Source of the DNA: Microlunatus phosphovorus NM-1
GTDB lineage: Bacteria > Actinomycetota > Actinomycetes > Propionibacteriales > Propionibacteriaceae
Assembly (NCBI RefSeq): GCF_000270245.1
Contig: NC_015635.1
Span: 3,534,001 to 3,598,000, forward strand
Direction: 5' to 3'
DNA length: 64,000 nt
Shown here: positions 24,428 through 32,940 of the stretch, piece after piece
Layout: each line of letters starts with the position of its first letter
Position numbering within the stretch: position 1 is the stretch's first letter
Made by a program: the position numbers and the translations under genes
The notes under the pieces: model-generated
What the model saw: the letters and a program-made list of their open reading frames with translations, nothing else
Told to the model about the DNA's origin: nothing
Database searches by the model: none

Positions 24428-25974
24428 CGGGACTCCTCGCCGTCGACGCCGGCTGGGGGCTGCTGGTTGGTGATCTTGGCCCAGCCGGCGGTGCCCTGGG
24501 ACAGCGACCGGGTCTCGGTGGCCCGGCGAGTCTGCAGGTGAGCGGACTGTTGGGCGTTCAGGATGGAGGACAGGTCTTTCCAGCCGAACCGGCCGTTCAC
24601 CGCCGCATGCCCCAAGGCCCAGTCGACCCGGGCATTGCCGGCGACCTTGGCCATGGTGACCGCGGCGTCCATCTTGGCCCGGATCCGTTGCACCCCGGAC
24701 GCGGCTGCCTCGGCCAGCCACACGTGCGCACCGTCGCCGATGGCCAGGAACGCCTGCTCCGCCTCAGTGCGTGGCCGCACGGTGTACCGGCCGGGCTGCT
24801 TGGTCGCCGGCCCACCGAAATGATCATCATCGATCTGCGGGGACCCGGGGGTGGCGCGGATGTGGCGGGCCACCTCGACCGGCCCGGACCGGCCGTGATG
24901 CACGATCACGATCCGCTCGGCGGCGCCGACGCCGGTGACGCGGACCCACACCTGTTCACCGAGCAGCTGCTGCGGCACCGAGTACTGGCCGTGGTCGAAG
25001 GCCACCATCGGGGTGTTGGTCGGCACCCGGCGTGCCAGCCCGAACACCACCGTGTGTGGCTCGATCGGCACCCGGTGCAGCCGGGTCTGTTCCTCGGTCA
25101 GCATCTCGGCCGGTGCCCGCCGGGTCACCCGATGCGGGCGGCCGTTCACCACCGTCATGAACTCTTCGCAGGCCTGCTCGAGCTCGGCGAAGGACCCGTA
25201 GTCGTCGCGCAGGTTGACCTCGGTCGGAACCAGGTCGGCCTTGCTGACCTTGACTGCCGCCTCGACCCCGCCTTTCGACGCCGGATCGGCCGGCTCACAG
25301 GTCAACACGGTGGCCCCGTAGTGCCGGCCGAACGACACCGCTTTCCGGTTACGCACCGGCACCCCGGCAATGTGCTCGACGGTCACCGTCTTCTCGTTGT
25401 CGGTCAACACATACGTCGGGACCCCGCCCAGCAGCCGGAACGTCCGATCCAGCGCGGCAATCACCGACGGCTGCGTCTTGTCCCGCAACGCGATCACCAC
25501 CCGGAACCGTGACCACGCCAACCAGGCCACGAACAACACTGTCTTGACCGCACCACTGCGACCGGAGACAACGGGACCGTCGCCGAAGTCGTACTGGAGC
25601 CACAGCCCCGGCTCGGTGACCCAGGGCCGATGCACCCGGGCGTGGCCCAACCGGTAGGCCTTCTTCACCTCTGCGACCGCCCGCCGAGTGGAGCGGTCCG
25701 ACCCAGCAAACCCCGCCGCCACCAGCTTCTCGTGCACCTTGTCGGCACGGACCTTGCCCTGCGAAGCCTCCACCCACTCCTCGATCTTGTCCAGATACTC
25801 ATCGGTGACCTGGGCCCGGCGGGCCGGTGCCCCGACAGGCCGGCCCGCGTCCCGGGCCGCGACATGCGCCGCAACGGTGTGATGCGAGCAGCCGACCAAC
25901 TCCGCGGCCGCCCGCAACGACCCTGTCAGATCGAAAGCAGCAAGAATTTCCATGATCTCTCCGTCAGACTTCAA
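24424..25974 (-). CDS. istA: IS21-family transposase IstA
   Basis: DDE transposase of about 516 residues from TTG 25974 (LKSDGEIMEILAAFDLTGS), which follows GAGGAGGGG at good spacing; the frame is open back to 26049. An N-terminal helix-turn-helix (LRAAAELVGCSHHTVAAHV) precedes the integrase core, with acidic residues in WLQYDFGDGP, VLTDNEKTV and GGVEAAVKVSKADLVP. The C-terminus carries the IS21 beta domain (QYSVPQQLLGEQVWVRVTG). It appears complete. Confidence 0.92.
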   Translation of the reverse strand: MKSDGEIMEILAAFDLTGSLRAAAELVGCSHHTVAAHVAARDAGRPVGAPARRAQVTDEYLDKIEEWVEASQGKVRADKVHEKLVAAGFAGSDRSTRRAVAEVKKAYRLGHARVHRPWVTEPGLWLQYDFGDGPVVSGRSGAVKTVLFVAWLAWSRFRVVIALRDKTQPSVIAALDRTFRLLGGVPTYVLTDNEKTVTVEHIAGVPVRNRKAVSFGRHYGATVLTCEPADPASKGGVEAAVKVSKADLVPTEVNLRDDYGSFAELEQACEEFMTVVNGRPHRVTRRAPAEMLTEEQTRLHRVPIEPHTVVFGLARRVPTNTPMVAFDHGQYSVPQQLLGEQVWVRVTGVGAAERIVIVHHGRSGPVEVARHIRATPGSPQIDDDHFGGPATKQPGRYTVRPRTEAEQAFLAIGDGAHVWLAEAAASGVQRIRAKMDAAVTMAKVAGNARVDWALGHAAVNGRFGWKDLSSILNAQQSAHLQTRRATETRSLSQGTAGWAKITNQQPPAGVDGEESR

Positions 25975-26228
25975 CTGGCCCCTCCTCGGACCTCGACGTT
26001 CGACTCGACACCGAACATCGAACCGAGGAGGAGCCACGACCCGGCTCAACCAGGCCGAAGCGAATAGAAGACGTGGGCAGATCTCACGGCCACCGATGGG
26101 CAGTTCTCCTGGCCATCAGCGGGCAGTTTCGTGGCCGCCTATGGGCACTTTTTCATGACCGCCGACAGACGGGATTCGGGCAGGATTCGAGAAGTACGTC
26201 GCCCACGGCCTCGCATAGCCTCGTGGTC

Positions 26229-26786
26229 ATGACGAGCGCGACATCGGCACCAGACCGCAAACTGATCCACTGCGAGGGACCGGTGGAGCGGATCGGCGAC
26301 CGAGCGATTCTGAGGCTGCCCATCGAGGCAAGCGCCGCACTGCCATCGCGGGGTCAGGCGGCCGTCCGAGCACGACTGAATGGACATGACTTCGAGACGG
26401 TGATCGAGCCCGATGGGCGACGTGGCCATTGGCTCGCCATCGACGACGGCCTGTGGGAGGCGTTGGCACTCAGCGACGGTCAGCGGTTGGCGCTGGAGCT
26501 GGAGCCGACCAAGGACTGGCCCGAGCCCGATCTGCCGACGGACTTCCAGACCGCACTCGCCGATGCACCGGACCTCTCGGAAACCTGGCAGAGCATCACC
26601 ACGATGGCGCGCTGGGAATGGGTCCGCTGGATCAACGCCACCAAGAACCCGCAGACCCGGCAGCGACGCGTCGACGTCGGCATCTCGAAGCTGCGGTCCG
26701 GAAAGCGCCGACCGTGCTGCTTCGACCTCGCCTCCTGCACCGACCCGGACCTTTCGAAGAGCGGCAAGCTCGTCGACATCGGCTGA
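26229..26786 (+). CDS. DUF1905 / YdeI-like domain protein
   Basis: 185 residues. A beta-barrel DUF1905-like half (GPVERIGDRAILRLPIEAS, then RARLNGHDFETVIEPDGRRG and LALSDGQRLALELEP) is followed by a helical YdeI/OmpD-associated half, with the motif WEWVRWINATKNPQTRQRRVD that is standard in this pairing. The function is not established; some related proteins are linked to stress tolerance. ATG 26229 is chosen because it sits at the domain boundary; a longer frame runs back into the IS21 right end and is not credible. Confidence 0.75.
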   Translation: MTSATSAPDRKLIHCEGPVERIGDRAILRLPIEASAALPSRGQAAVRARLNGHDFETVIEPDGRRGHWLAIDDGLWEALALSDGQRLALELEPTKDWPEPDLPTDFQTALADAPDLSETWQSITTMARWEWVRWINATKNPQTRQRRVDVGISKLRSGKRRPCCFDLASCTDPDLSKSGKLVDIG

Positions 26787-26816
26787 CGTGCTCGTGGCCC
26801 GGGGCGGGCCGGCAGT

Positions 26817-29800
26817 TCAGTGCCGCCTCTTCTGGTCCCCGCCCGCGGGGTCGCCCTGGCGTTTCAGCACCGGCGGCTGCGTGTTCTGGTAGCCGAGGGC
26901 GTATCCGCCGTCGGTTCGAGCCGCGAGCAGACCGGCGCGCTTGTCCCGCTCGCCGTCCCGCCAGTCCTGCCAGCCCGTGGTATGGGCGATGACCGCGGGT
27001 TGAGTGTTCGCTGCGCCACTGTCGGCCTGTCTCGCACCACCGACGTACGCGGCGAAGCCGAGCGCCGCAACCCGGCCGACAGGTATCGCCCCCTGCAGGT
27101 TCGCCAGGTTCGCTCGCGCGTGCTGGGCGCCGCTCCAGTAGTCCCGATACGCGGCGTCGGCGGCCTCCGGACCACCCGGTGCCGCGACGTTGCCCGGGGC
27201 GTAGGTCTCCCCCTGCCAGTAGTCCGTAGCGCCCTCGGCACCGGCCGTGGTCGCCGGCGCCGGGGTGCCCTGCGCGTTGGCGATGGCGTGCTGGACACCC
27301 GCGCGATAGTCCGCACAGCCCTCGGCGCCGGCACTGTGGCCGACCCAGGCGGCGGCCAGCGGATTCGTCCGGGCGAAGTCGACACCCTGCCAGTAGTCGC
27401 CGAACGCCGCCGTCGTCGCGGCACTGCCGTTCGTGGGGCCGACCCCACGAGCGGAGATCCGTGAGTGGGAGACACCGTCGCGGTACTCCGCGTGCGCAGC
27501 CGCCTCGACCGGCGGCACCGGCGTCGCGCCGAGATCGGCACGGCCCGCGGCCAGCCCGGTCCCGAATCCCCGGTGGCCGGCGATCCTCGCGGTCTCGGCG
27601 AGGCCGCCGGCGTCGGGCTCGCCTCGAGCGGCCCGGGCCTGCGCGGCGCCCTGGGCGTGGAAATAGCCGCTGACGAAGCCGCCCTCGCTTCGCACCGGTG
27701 GCGCATCGAGCGCTGCCGCCCCCGCCGTCATCCCGTCGACGCAGTCCTGCCATCCGAGCTGGTGACCGGCCCGGGCGGCATCGGCAGGCCCTCCCGACTT
27801 CCGTGCCTCGACGCCCTCACGGTAGTCGGCGAATCCCTCACGCAATCCGCCTCCGGCGGGAGCGCCTCCCTCCAATGTACCGAGATCAGTCCGCGCGCGG
27901 TCGTAGCCATCGCGGTAGTCGGCCAGCCCGGCCCGCAGAGGAGCATCAGCGGTCGGGTCGGTCGCCGGTGCGGGATGAGTCCGGGCATAGGCGACACCGC
28001 CCCAGTACGCCGTCCAGGCCTTGACGGCACCGATCGCGGTGCCGTCCGGGGCGTCGCCCGACCCGGCGGTCCGCGCCTTGGTGACCCCGGCCAGCACGTC
28101 TGCGTGGCCGCGCGCCGCAGCCGGTGCCGGTGGCTGGCCCGACTCGAGGTCCTGACTGGCCAGCGCGACACCACCCAGGTAGCCCTGGTGGCCGCTGGCC
28201 GTCAGGACGTCCTCGGTGCCGGCACCGACGGGCGCTGCGTCGCCTCGGCGCGCCGCACCGATGCCCTGCGCATGCAGGTAGCCGACCTGGAATCCGCCGT
28301 CGATTCGAGTTGGCGCGGTGAGCACGGCCGGGTCGCCCGCTGCCAGCCCCTCGCCGCAGGCCTGCCAGCCGCGCGCGAACGCACCCCGGGCGGGCTCGTC
28401 TCCGGACCCGTTCACCCGGGCCTCGGTGCCGGCCTTGTAGTCGGTGAAGGCCAGGGCCGCGCCACCGCCTGGTGGTGGCGTCCCGACGAGCGCCGGCAGG
28501 TCCTGGCCCGCCTGGGACTCACCAGCCCGATAGTCCGTCACTCCTGCCGTGCCCGCGGAGCTGGTCCCGGCGTACGGGGTCGTCGGCGGGTTCCCCCGAG
28601 CGAAGTCGACGCCCTCCCAATACTCGGTCCAAGCGGTCGTCGCGGCCTGGCGGCCGGGTCCGGGCGGATTCTCCCGCTGCCCCGTCCTGGCCAGCGCGAC
28701 GCCTGCAGAGAACTCCTCGAAGCCGCGCGCGGTCGCCGGCCGTTTCGACTTCTCGGCCGCCAGGTCGCTGCGGGCTGCGGCAAGCCCGACCTGGTACTCG
28801 TCATAACCGGCTACGGTCTGTGCCTGTTCGGTCGTGGTGGGCACCTGCCGCAGCTCTCCGGCGGCCGCGCCGGCCTCGCCGCGGCCATGCAGGTAGCCGC
28901 TCGCGAATCCGCCGTCAGTCCTGGTCGGGGCCGTCTTGCTGACCAGCGAGGCGCGACCTTCCGCCATCCCGGCGGTGCAGTCGTCCAGCCCGCGTGCATG
29001 GCCGGCCCGCGCGGGGTCGGCCGGCTCACCGGCCTTGGCGGCCTCGACCCCGGCGCGATAGTCCTCGAACCCCTCCCGCGCCCCTCCGCCCGCCGGTGGC
29101 GCGCCCGTCAGGGAGCCGAAGTCCTTGGCGGCCAACTCCACTCCACTGCGATAGTCGTGAGCACCACCGGCAACGACCGCCTCGCCGCCGGCGTACGCCG
29201 TCGCCGCCGGACTCGTCCGGCCGAAGTCCACCCCCTTCCAGTAGCCGGCGAGCGCGGCCGTGCGCACCGGCGTCGCCTCGGGCAGCACGGCCGCGCGAGC
29301 GTTCGCCTGACCGAACGCCGCCGCCTCGAGCACGTCGGTGTGGCCGCGGGCGTCGCCGAGCTCGAGCGGCATTGTCACCTTCAGGTTCGCCCAGACTGCC
29401 TTCACCCCGCGCCAGTACGCCTGGTGTCCGGCTACCTGAGCCAGGCCACCGGCCGGGACGGTTGCCTCCGGGTTCTTCCGGCCGTGTTCGACGCCCACCC
29501 AATAGTCGTTGTGTCCGTCGACCTGGGCCAGACTGGTGGTCGGCGCGACCGCCTTGGCGTTCTTCTTGGCGTGCTCCACCCCCGCCCAGAAGTCCTTGTG
29601 CCCCTCGATCTCGGCCCGGTTGCCGACCGGCGGGGTGGCCAGCGGCTGCAGCTTGCCCTTGCCGGCGCCAGTCCAGAACTCCTGGTGCGCGTTGACCGTG
29701 GCCGGAGGATCCGTAGGTGGTGCCGTGAGCGCATTCTTCCGGCCGAACTCGATGCCGGCGGTGAAGTCGGCATAACCCATCCGATAGCCGCGACCGAATC

Positions 29801-31064
29801 TGTTGGCGCTGGGTGGGCCGGCCCGCGAGGCAGTGACCCCCTCGTTGTAGTGCTGGTGCCCGGCGACGTAGACGATGTTGGGACTGCTCGCAGCGGTTCC
29901 GGTACGCGCTTCTTCGATCCCCCGCCAGCGCATCGGCATCACATGCGAACGGGCCGGGCTCGGCGGTGGATTCTTCGCACCGCCCGGTGGGAGCGTCCCA
30001 CCCCGCACCGACTCGCCTGACCCCTTGAAGACCGGGAGATGGGTCCAGGACGCCGTCTTGCCCTGCGGGTATTCGAGAGCCCGCGTGGTCGGTTTCGCGA
30101 AGGTCATCGGGCTCGGGATGGAGATGGAGAGACTGCCGGTGATGCCGCCCGGCTTGGCTTTCGGGGCGGTGCTGACCTCGCCCTTGCCGTCGATCAGCTC
30201 CTCCCAGGACGCATCCAGGTGCGACGCGTAGCTGAACGTCGTTGCTGTGGCCGGGATCCCCGCGGCCGCCGCCAAGCCGACGTTGGCTCCGAGCCGGTAG
30301 CGCAGCCGCGCCGCGGAGTCGGTGCTGTAGCCGATCGTGACCACGTACTGGTACCACGACCCAGTGGCCGCGGCCTTGACCCACTGCTCGATGCCCTTGT
30401 TGTGATCGGAGTTGGTGGGCTTTTGCGGGAAGGCGGTCAGGTTCTCGTCCGCGTGCGCCGCGGTCGGCGCCCCGGGGCCACCGAGGTTGTCATTGAGCAG
30501 GTGGCCCTGGCAGTACGCCGCGCCCACGGTCGCCGCGTTGAACATCGCCGTGTAGTCGTAGGGGCGGAAGCCCGCCTTCGCTGAGGGACCAGACCCGTAC
30601 TGGTACTTCGGCCCGACGACGGCGTCCGCCTTGGTGCCCTGGCCGGTTGAGTGCACCGGATCCCATTTCGCAAAGTTCGTCAGCCAGCGTTGCACCATCG
30701 GAAGTGGCTCTCGCGAGGTCTCGGCGTCGCGCCGGCTCGTGGGGTCCGGACTCTCGCTGCGCAGGCCCGCACCCTTCGGGCTCTCCTCGACCTGCTCCGA
30801 TGGCCTCCGCGCCGGCGCGCCGCCCCGCTCGGTCAGCAGCGAGACGACCGCACGGTTGCCGGCCAGACGCTGCAGCGCGAGCAGGCGCGCGTCACCAGCG
30901 GTGGTCGGCGCGCCTGCGGTGGGAGCCGGGGAGCTCTCCGGCTCTGCCCGGCGAGCGGCACGCTGCAGCGCCATGCCGATCATGAAGCGCCCCGGAGCCG
31001 GACCCGGTTCCATGGCGCAACTATGTCGGGCCGGTGCATCTCTCGACAGAGTGGTTCGGGTCAC
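26817..31064 (-). CDS. 1415-residue repeat protein with nuclease-like domain and eCIS-cargo-like N-terminus
   Basis: From GTG 31064 (AGGATC upstream); ATG 31013 is an alternative. Residues 61-75 read LLALQRLAGNRAVVS, a helix common at the N-termini of proteins tied to extracellular contractile injection systems. Residues 125-235 look like a DNA/RNA non-specific or HNH-type nuclease: CQGHLLNDNLGGPG (185-198), ENLTAFPQ, and NSDHNKGIEQWVK (218-230). From about 400 the chain consists of 30-45-residue units centred on (D/E)YxxGVxxAR. These form four higher-order repeats: YWxGVDF-type motifs begin at 608, 815, 1020 and 1224, and DGGFxSGYLH-type motifs at 717, 922, 1127 and 1384. There is no signal peptide and no membrane helix. 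A secreted or loaded effector, or a large scaffold, is inference. Confidence 0.8.
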   Translation of the reverse strand: MTRTTLSRDAPARHSCAMEPGPAPGRFMIGMALQRAARRAEPESSPAPTAGAPTTAGDARLLALQRLAGNRAVVSLLTERGGAPARRPSEQVEESPKGAGLRSESPDPTSRRDAETSREPLPMVQRWLTNFAKWDPVHSTGQGTKADAVVGPKYQYGSGPSAKAGFRPYDYTAMFNAATVGAAYCQGHLLNDNLGGPGAPTAAHADENLTAFPQKPTNSDHNKGIEQWVKAAATGSWYQYVVTIGYSTDSAARLRYRLGANVGLAAAAGIPATATTFSYASHLDASWEELIDGKGEVSTAPKAKPGGITGSLSISIPSPMTFAKPTTRALEYPQGKTASWTHLPVFKGSGESVRGGTLPPGGAKNPPPSPARSHVMPMRWRGIEEARTGTAASSPNIVYVAGHQHYNEGVTASRAGPPSANRFGRGYRMGYADFTAGIEFGRKNALTAPPTDPPATVNAHQEFWTGAGKGKLQPLATPPVGNRAEIEGHKDFWAGVEHAKKNAKAVAPTTSLAQVDGHNDYWVGVEHGRKNPEATVPAGGLAQVAGHQAYWRGVKAVWANLKVTMPLELGDARGHTDVLEAAAFGQANARAAVLPEATPVRTAALAGYWKGVDFGRTSPAATAYAGGEAVVAGGAHDYRSGVELAAKDFGSLTGAPPAGGGAREGFEDYRAGVEAAKAGEPADPARAGHARGLDDCTAGMAEGRASLVSKTAPTRTDGGFASGYLHGRGEAGAAAGELRQVPTTTEQAQTVAGYDEYQVGLAAARSDLAAEKSKRPATARGFEEFSAGVALARTGQRENPPGPGRQAATTAWTEYWEGVDFARGNPPTTPYAGTSSAGTAGVTDYRAGESQAGQDLPALVGTPPPGGGAALAFTDYKAGTEARVNGSGDEPARGAFARGWQACGEGLAAGDPAVLTAPTRIDGGFQVGYLHAQGIGAARRGDAAPVGAGTEDVLTASGHQGYLGGVALASQDLESGQPPAPAAARGHADVLAGVTKARTAGSGDAPDGTAIGAVKAWTAYWGGVAYARTHPAPATDPTADAPLRAGLADYRDGYDRARTDLGTLEGGAPAGGGLREGFADYREGVEARKSGGPADAARAGHQLGWQDCVDGMTAGAAALDAPPVRSEGGFVSGYFHAQGAAQARAARGEPDAGGLAETARIAGHRGFGTGLAAGRADLGATPVPPVEAAAHAEYRDGVSHSRISARGVGPTNGSAATTAAFGDYWQGVDFARTNPLAAAWVGHSAGAEGCADYRAGVQHAIANAQGTPAPATTAGAEGATDYWQGETYAPGNVAAPGGPEAADAAYRDYWSGAQHARANLANLQGAIPVGRVAALGFAAYVGGARQADSGAANTQPAVIAHTTGWQDWRDGERDKRAGLLAARTDGGYALGYQNTQPPVLKRQGDPAGGDQKRRH

Positions 31065-31116
31065 CGATCCTGACCGTTCGGGCAGTCATGACTGCCCGAA
31101 CAGACCAGGCGGTACG

Positions 31117-31590
31117 TCAGGCGTCGATGAGGGCGAGCAGCGGCGAGAGGTCGCGGGCCTGTGCCCGCTCGTTGACCACCTTCCAGCGCACGGTGCTGTC
31201 GGCGTCCAGCAGGAACGAGCCTCGCAGAGCGTGGCCGTTCTCGGCGTCGAACACCCCGTACGCGCGGGCGATCGCCCCATGCGGCCAGTGGTCGGTGAGC
31301 AGCTCGAAGCTCAGGCCCTCGGCGTCGGCGTACGCGCGCTGGGTGAACATCGCGTCGCAGGAGATGCCCAGCACGCGAATGCCGAGATCAGCGAAACGCT
31401 GCTCCTGCTCGCGGAGCTCGCGGAACTCTCCGGTGCAGATGGAGCTGAAGGCGAAGGGGAAGAACACCAGCAGCGCCGGCGCCCCGACGAGATCGTCGAG
31501 ACCGACCGCCTGGCCATGCTGATTGCGGCTCTCGAACCCGGGGGCGGCCTCACCGACCGCCGGCCCAGCCAAGCCAGCCAACCCGCTCAC
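31117..31590 (-). CDS. ahpE: AhpE-type peroxiredoxin
   Basis: 157 residues from GTG 31590. A one-cysteine-type peroxidase that reduces hydroperoxides and peroxynitrite. The peroxidatic cysteine is in VFFPFAFSSICTGEF, and GISCDAMFTQRAYADAEGLS and HWPHGAIARAYGVFD are typical AhpE strings. The GTG overlaps the stop of the DUF3052 gene (GTGA). The ahpE-DUF3052 pairing is also found in Mycobacterium (Rv2238c-Rv2239c), supporting the call. A longer frame to 31746 runs antisense-like through DUF3052 and is rejected. Confidence 0.93.
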   Translation of the reverse strand: MSGLAGLAGPAVGEAAPGFESRNQHGQAVGLDDLVGAPALLVFFPFAFSSICTGEFRELREQEQRFADLGIRVLGISCDAMFTQRAYADAEGLSFELLTDHWPHGAIARAYGVFDAENGHALRGSFLLDADSTVRWKVVNERAQARDLSPLLALIDA

Positions 31591-32015
31591 CGCCGGGACC
31601 CGCGCGGCCGTACCAGCTTGTGCGCGGCCCAATCCGGCGACACGTTGGCCGAGGTGGTCAGCGCGAGTCCGGCGGTCACCGCGGCCTCGGAGATGTCGGA
31701 GTTGTCGACGTAGCCGGAGCGCCCGACCTTGGGGGTGAGCAGCCACAGCACCCCGGAGGCGCTCAGGTCGACGACCGCGTCGACGAGGCCGTCCACCAGA
31801 TCACCGTCATCGTCGCGCCACCACAGCAGCACCCCGTCGACGGCGTCCATCGCCTCTTCGATGAGTTCGCCGTCGATGGTGTCCTCGACCTCGATGCGCA
31901 GATCGTCATCGACGTCCTCGTCCCAGCCCAGTTCCTGGATCACCTGACCCGTCGTCAGACCAAGCCTCTCCCCCACCGCGCTCCTCGAGTCGGCAGGTCC
32001 TGCGGTCGCGCTCAC
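31587..32015 (-). CDS. DUF3052 family protein
   Basis: 142 residues from GTG 32015, with GGAGG five bases upstream. Conserved strings are GERLGLTTGQVIQELGWDED, then DTIDGELIEEAMDAVDGVLLWW, and VLWLLTPKVGRSGYVDNSDI. A small acidic cytoplasmic protein found across actinobacteria, often beside ahpE. The role is unknown; a redox or stress connection follows only from the neighbour. Confidence 0.9.
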   Translation of the reverse strand: MSATAGPADSRSAVGERLGLTTGQVIQELGWDEDVDDDLRIEVEDTIDGELIEEAMDAVDGVLLWWRDDDGDLVDGLVDAVVDLSASGVLWLLTPKVGRSGYVDNSDISEAAVTAGLALTTSANVSPDWAAHKLVRPRGSRR

Positions 32016-32139
32016 TGTCCAGCCTCCAGCTTCGTGCGTACGGGTCCGTCGTATCGCCGGTCGGCGGACCCGTTCCTTGTGGTACGAAAGCCTGCCATGG
32101 CCCGGTCGCGGGCGGAACCCCACAACTGTCGCAGCTGGG

Positions 32140-32940
32140 TCACGGTCGTGGTTGGCGCAGGGCGGTCACGGCCTCGCTCACCGACTGTGTATTGCCGGCG
32201 ATGTAGTAGGTGCTGCCGTGGAGTTCCACGATTTCGGCGGCACCGCCGACGGCCAGCACCAGGGCAACACCTGGCCACCAGTCCCATGGACCCAAACCCG
32301 ACTGGAAGAACAGCCCGATCCGGCCGGTGGCGACCCCCCCGAGATCGACGGACGCGGACCCGAGGACCCGTACGGTGGCAGCCTTGCCGACGACCGACCG
32401 CCAGTCGGCCAGTTGCTGCTCATCCGACATCCGGGGCGGATGGAAATAGCTCGACACCGACACCTCGGCCAGCGGCCGATCGGTCAACCGAGCCAGCGGC
32501 ACGCCGTTCAGCGTGGTCGGCCGGTCCCGGCCACCGACCCATAGCTCGTCGCGAGCCGGATAGTAGACCGCACCCGCGAGCGAACCCGACTCGTCGGTCA
32601 GCCCGACCGCCGAACACCAGTAGGGCAGCCCGGACAAGAAGTTGTAGGTGCCGTCGACCGGGTCGATGTACCAGGTGCGCTTCCCCGAGCGAGATGCGCC
32701 CTCCTCGCCCACCAAACCGTCGTCGGGTCGCCATTCGGCCAACCGGCGCACCACCAGCTCTTCTGCCGCATGGTCGGCCGCGGACACCACATCGGAGATC
32801 GAGGTCTTGTAGTGCGTGTCGAGCCCCTCGGCCAACATCGTCGCCGCCAGCGTGCCGGCTTCCTTCACCAGGCTCGCCGCGACATCGGAATCGGCCACAG
32901 GCACGGAGGTATCCACAGGCGCGAGAGTAGTCGTCCTCAT
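32140..32940 (-). CDS. Inositol monophosphatase family phosphatase
   Basis: 266 residues. A Mg-dependent sugar- or inositol-phosphate phosphatase. Motif 1 is the YIDPVDGTYNFLSGLP metal site, GEEGAS supplies the upstream glutamate, and the second metal motif is GPWDWWPGVALVLAVGG. Actinobacterial members include histidinol-phosphatase, SuhB-like and PAP phosphatase activities, and sequence alone does not settle which. The ATG at 32940 overlaps the stop of the PHP gene (ATGA). Confidence 0.88.
   Translation of the reverse strand: MRTTTLAPVDTSVPVADSDVAASLVKEAGTLAATMLAEGLDTHYKTSISDVVSAADHAAEELVVRRLAEWRPDDGLVGEEGASRSGKRTWYIDPVDGTYNFLSGLPYWCSAVGLTDESGSLAGAVYYPARDELWVGGRDRPTTLNGVPLARLTDRPLAEVSVSSYFHPPRMSDEQQLADWRSVVGKAATVRVLGSASVDLGGVATGRIGLFFQSGLGPWDWWPGVALVLAVGGAAEIVELHGSTYYIAGNTQSVSEAVTALRQPRP

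Larger units (their letters stand above)
23531..26167 (-). mobile_element. Complete IS21-family element with 6-bp target duplication
   Basis: The element starts TGTC (23531) and ends GACA (26167), and GACGGG stands immediately outside at both ends (23525-23530 and 26168-26173). Each end carries several copies of a roughly 22-bp repeat built on GGCCAxGAGATCTGCCCA: four on the left up to about 23633 and four on the right from about 26076. IS21 is known for such multiple terminal transposase-binding repeats. It contains istA and istB, both intact. About 260 bases of non-coding DNA separate the left end from the hipB operators. Confidence 0.9.

Noticed and set aside
27465-30020. Plus-strand open frame of 851 codons
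   Set aside because: It lies opposite the 1415-residue repeat protein and reflects its GC-rich codon pattern. The composition is Arg/Gly-rich with no recognisable domain.
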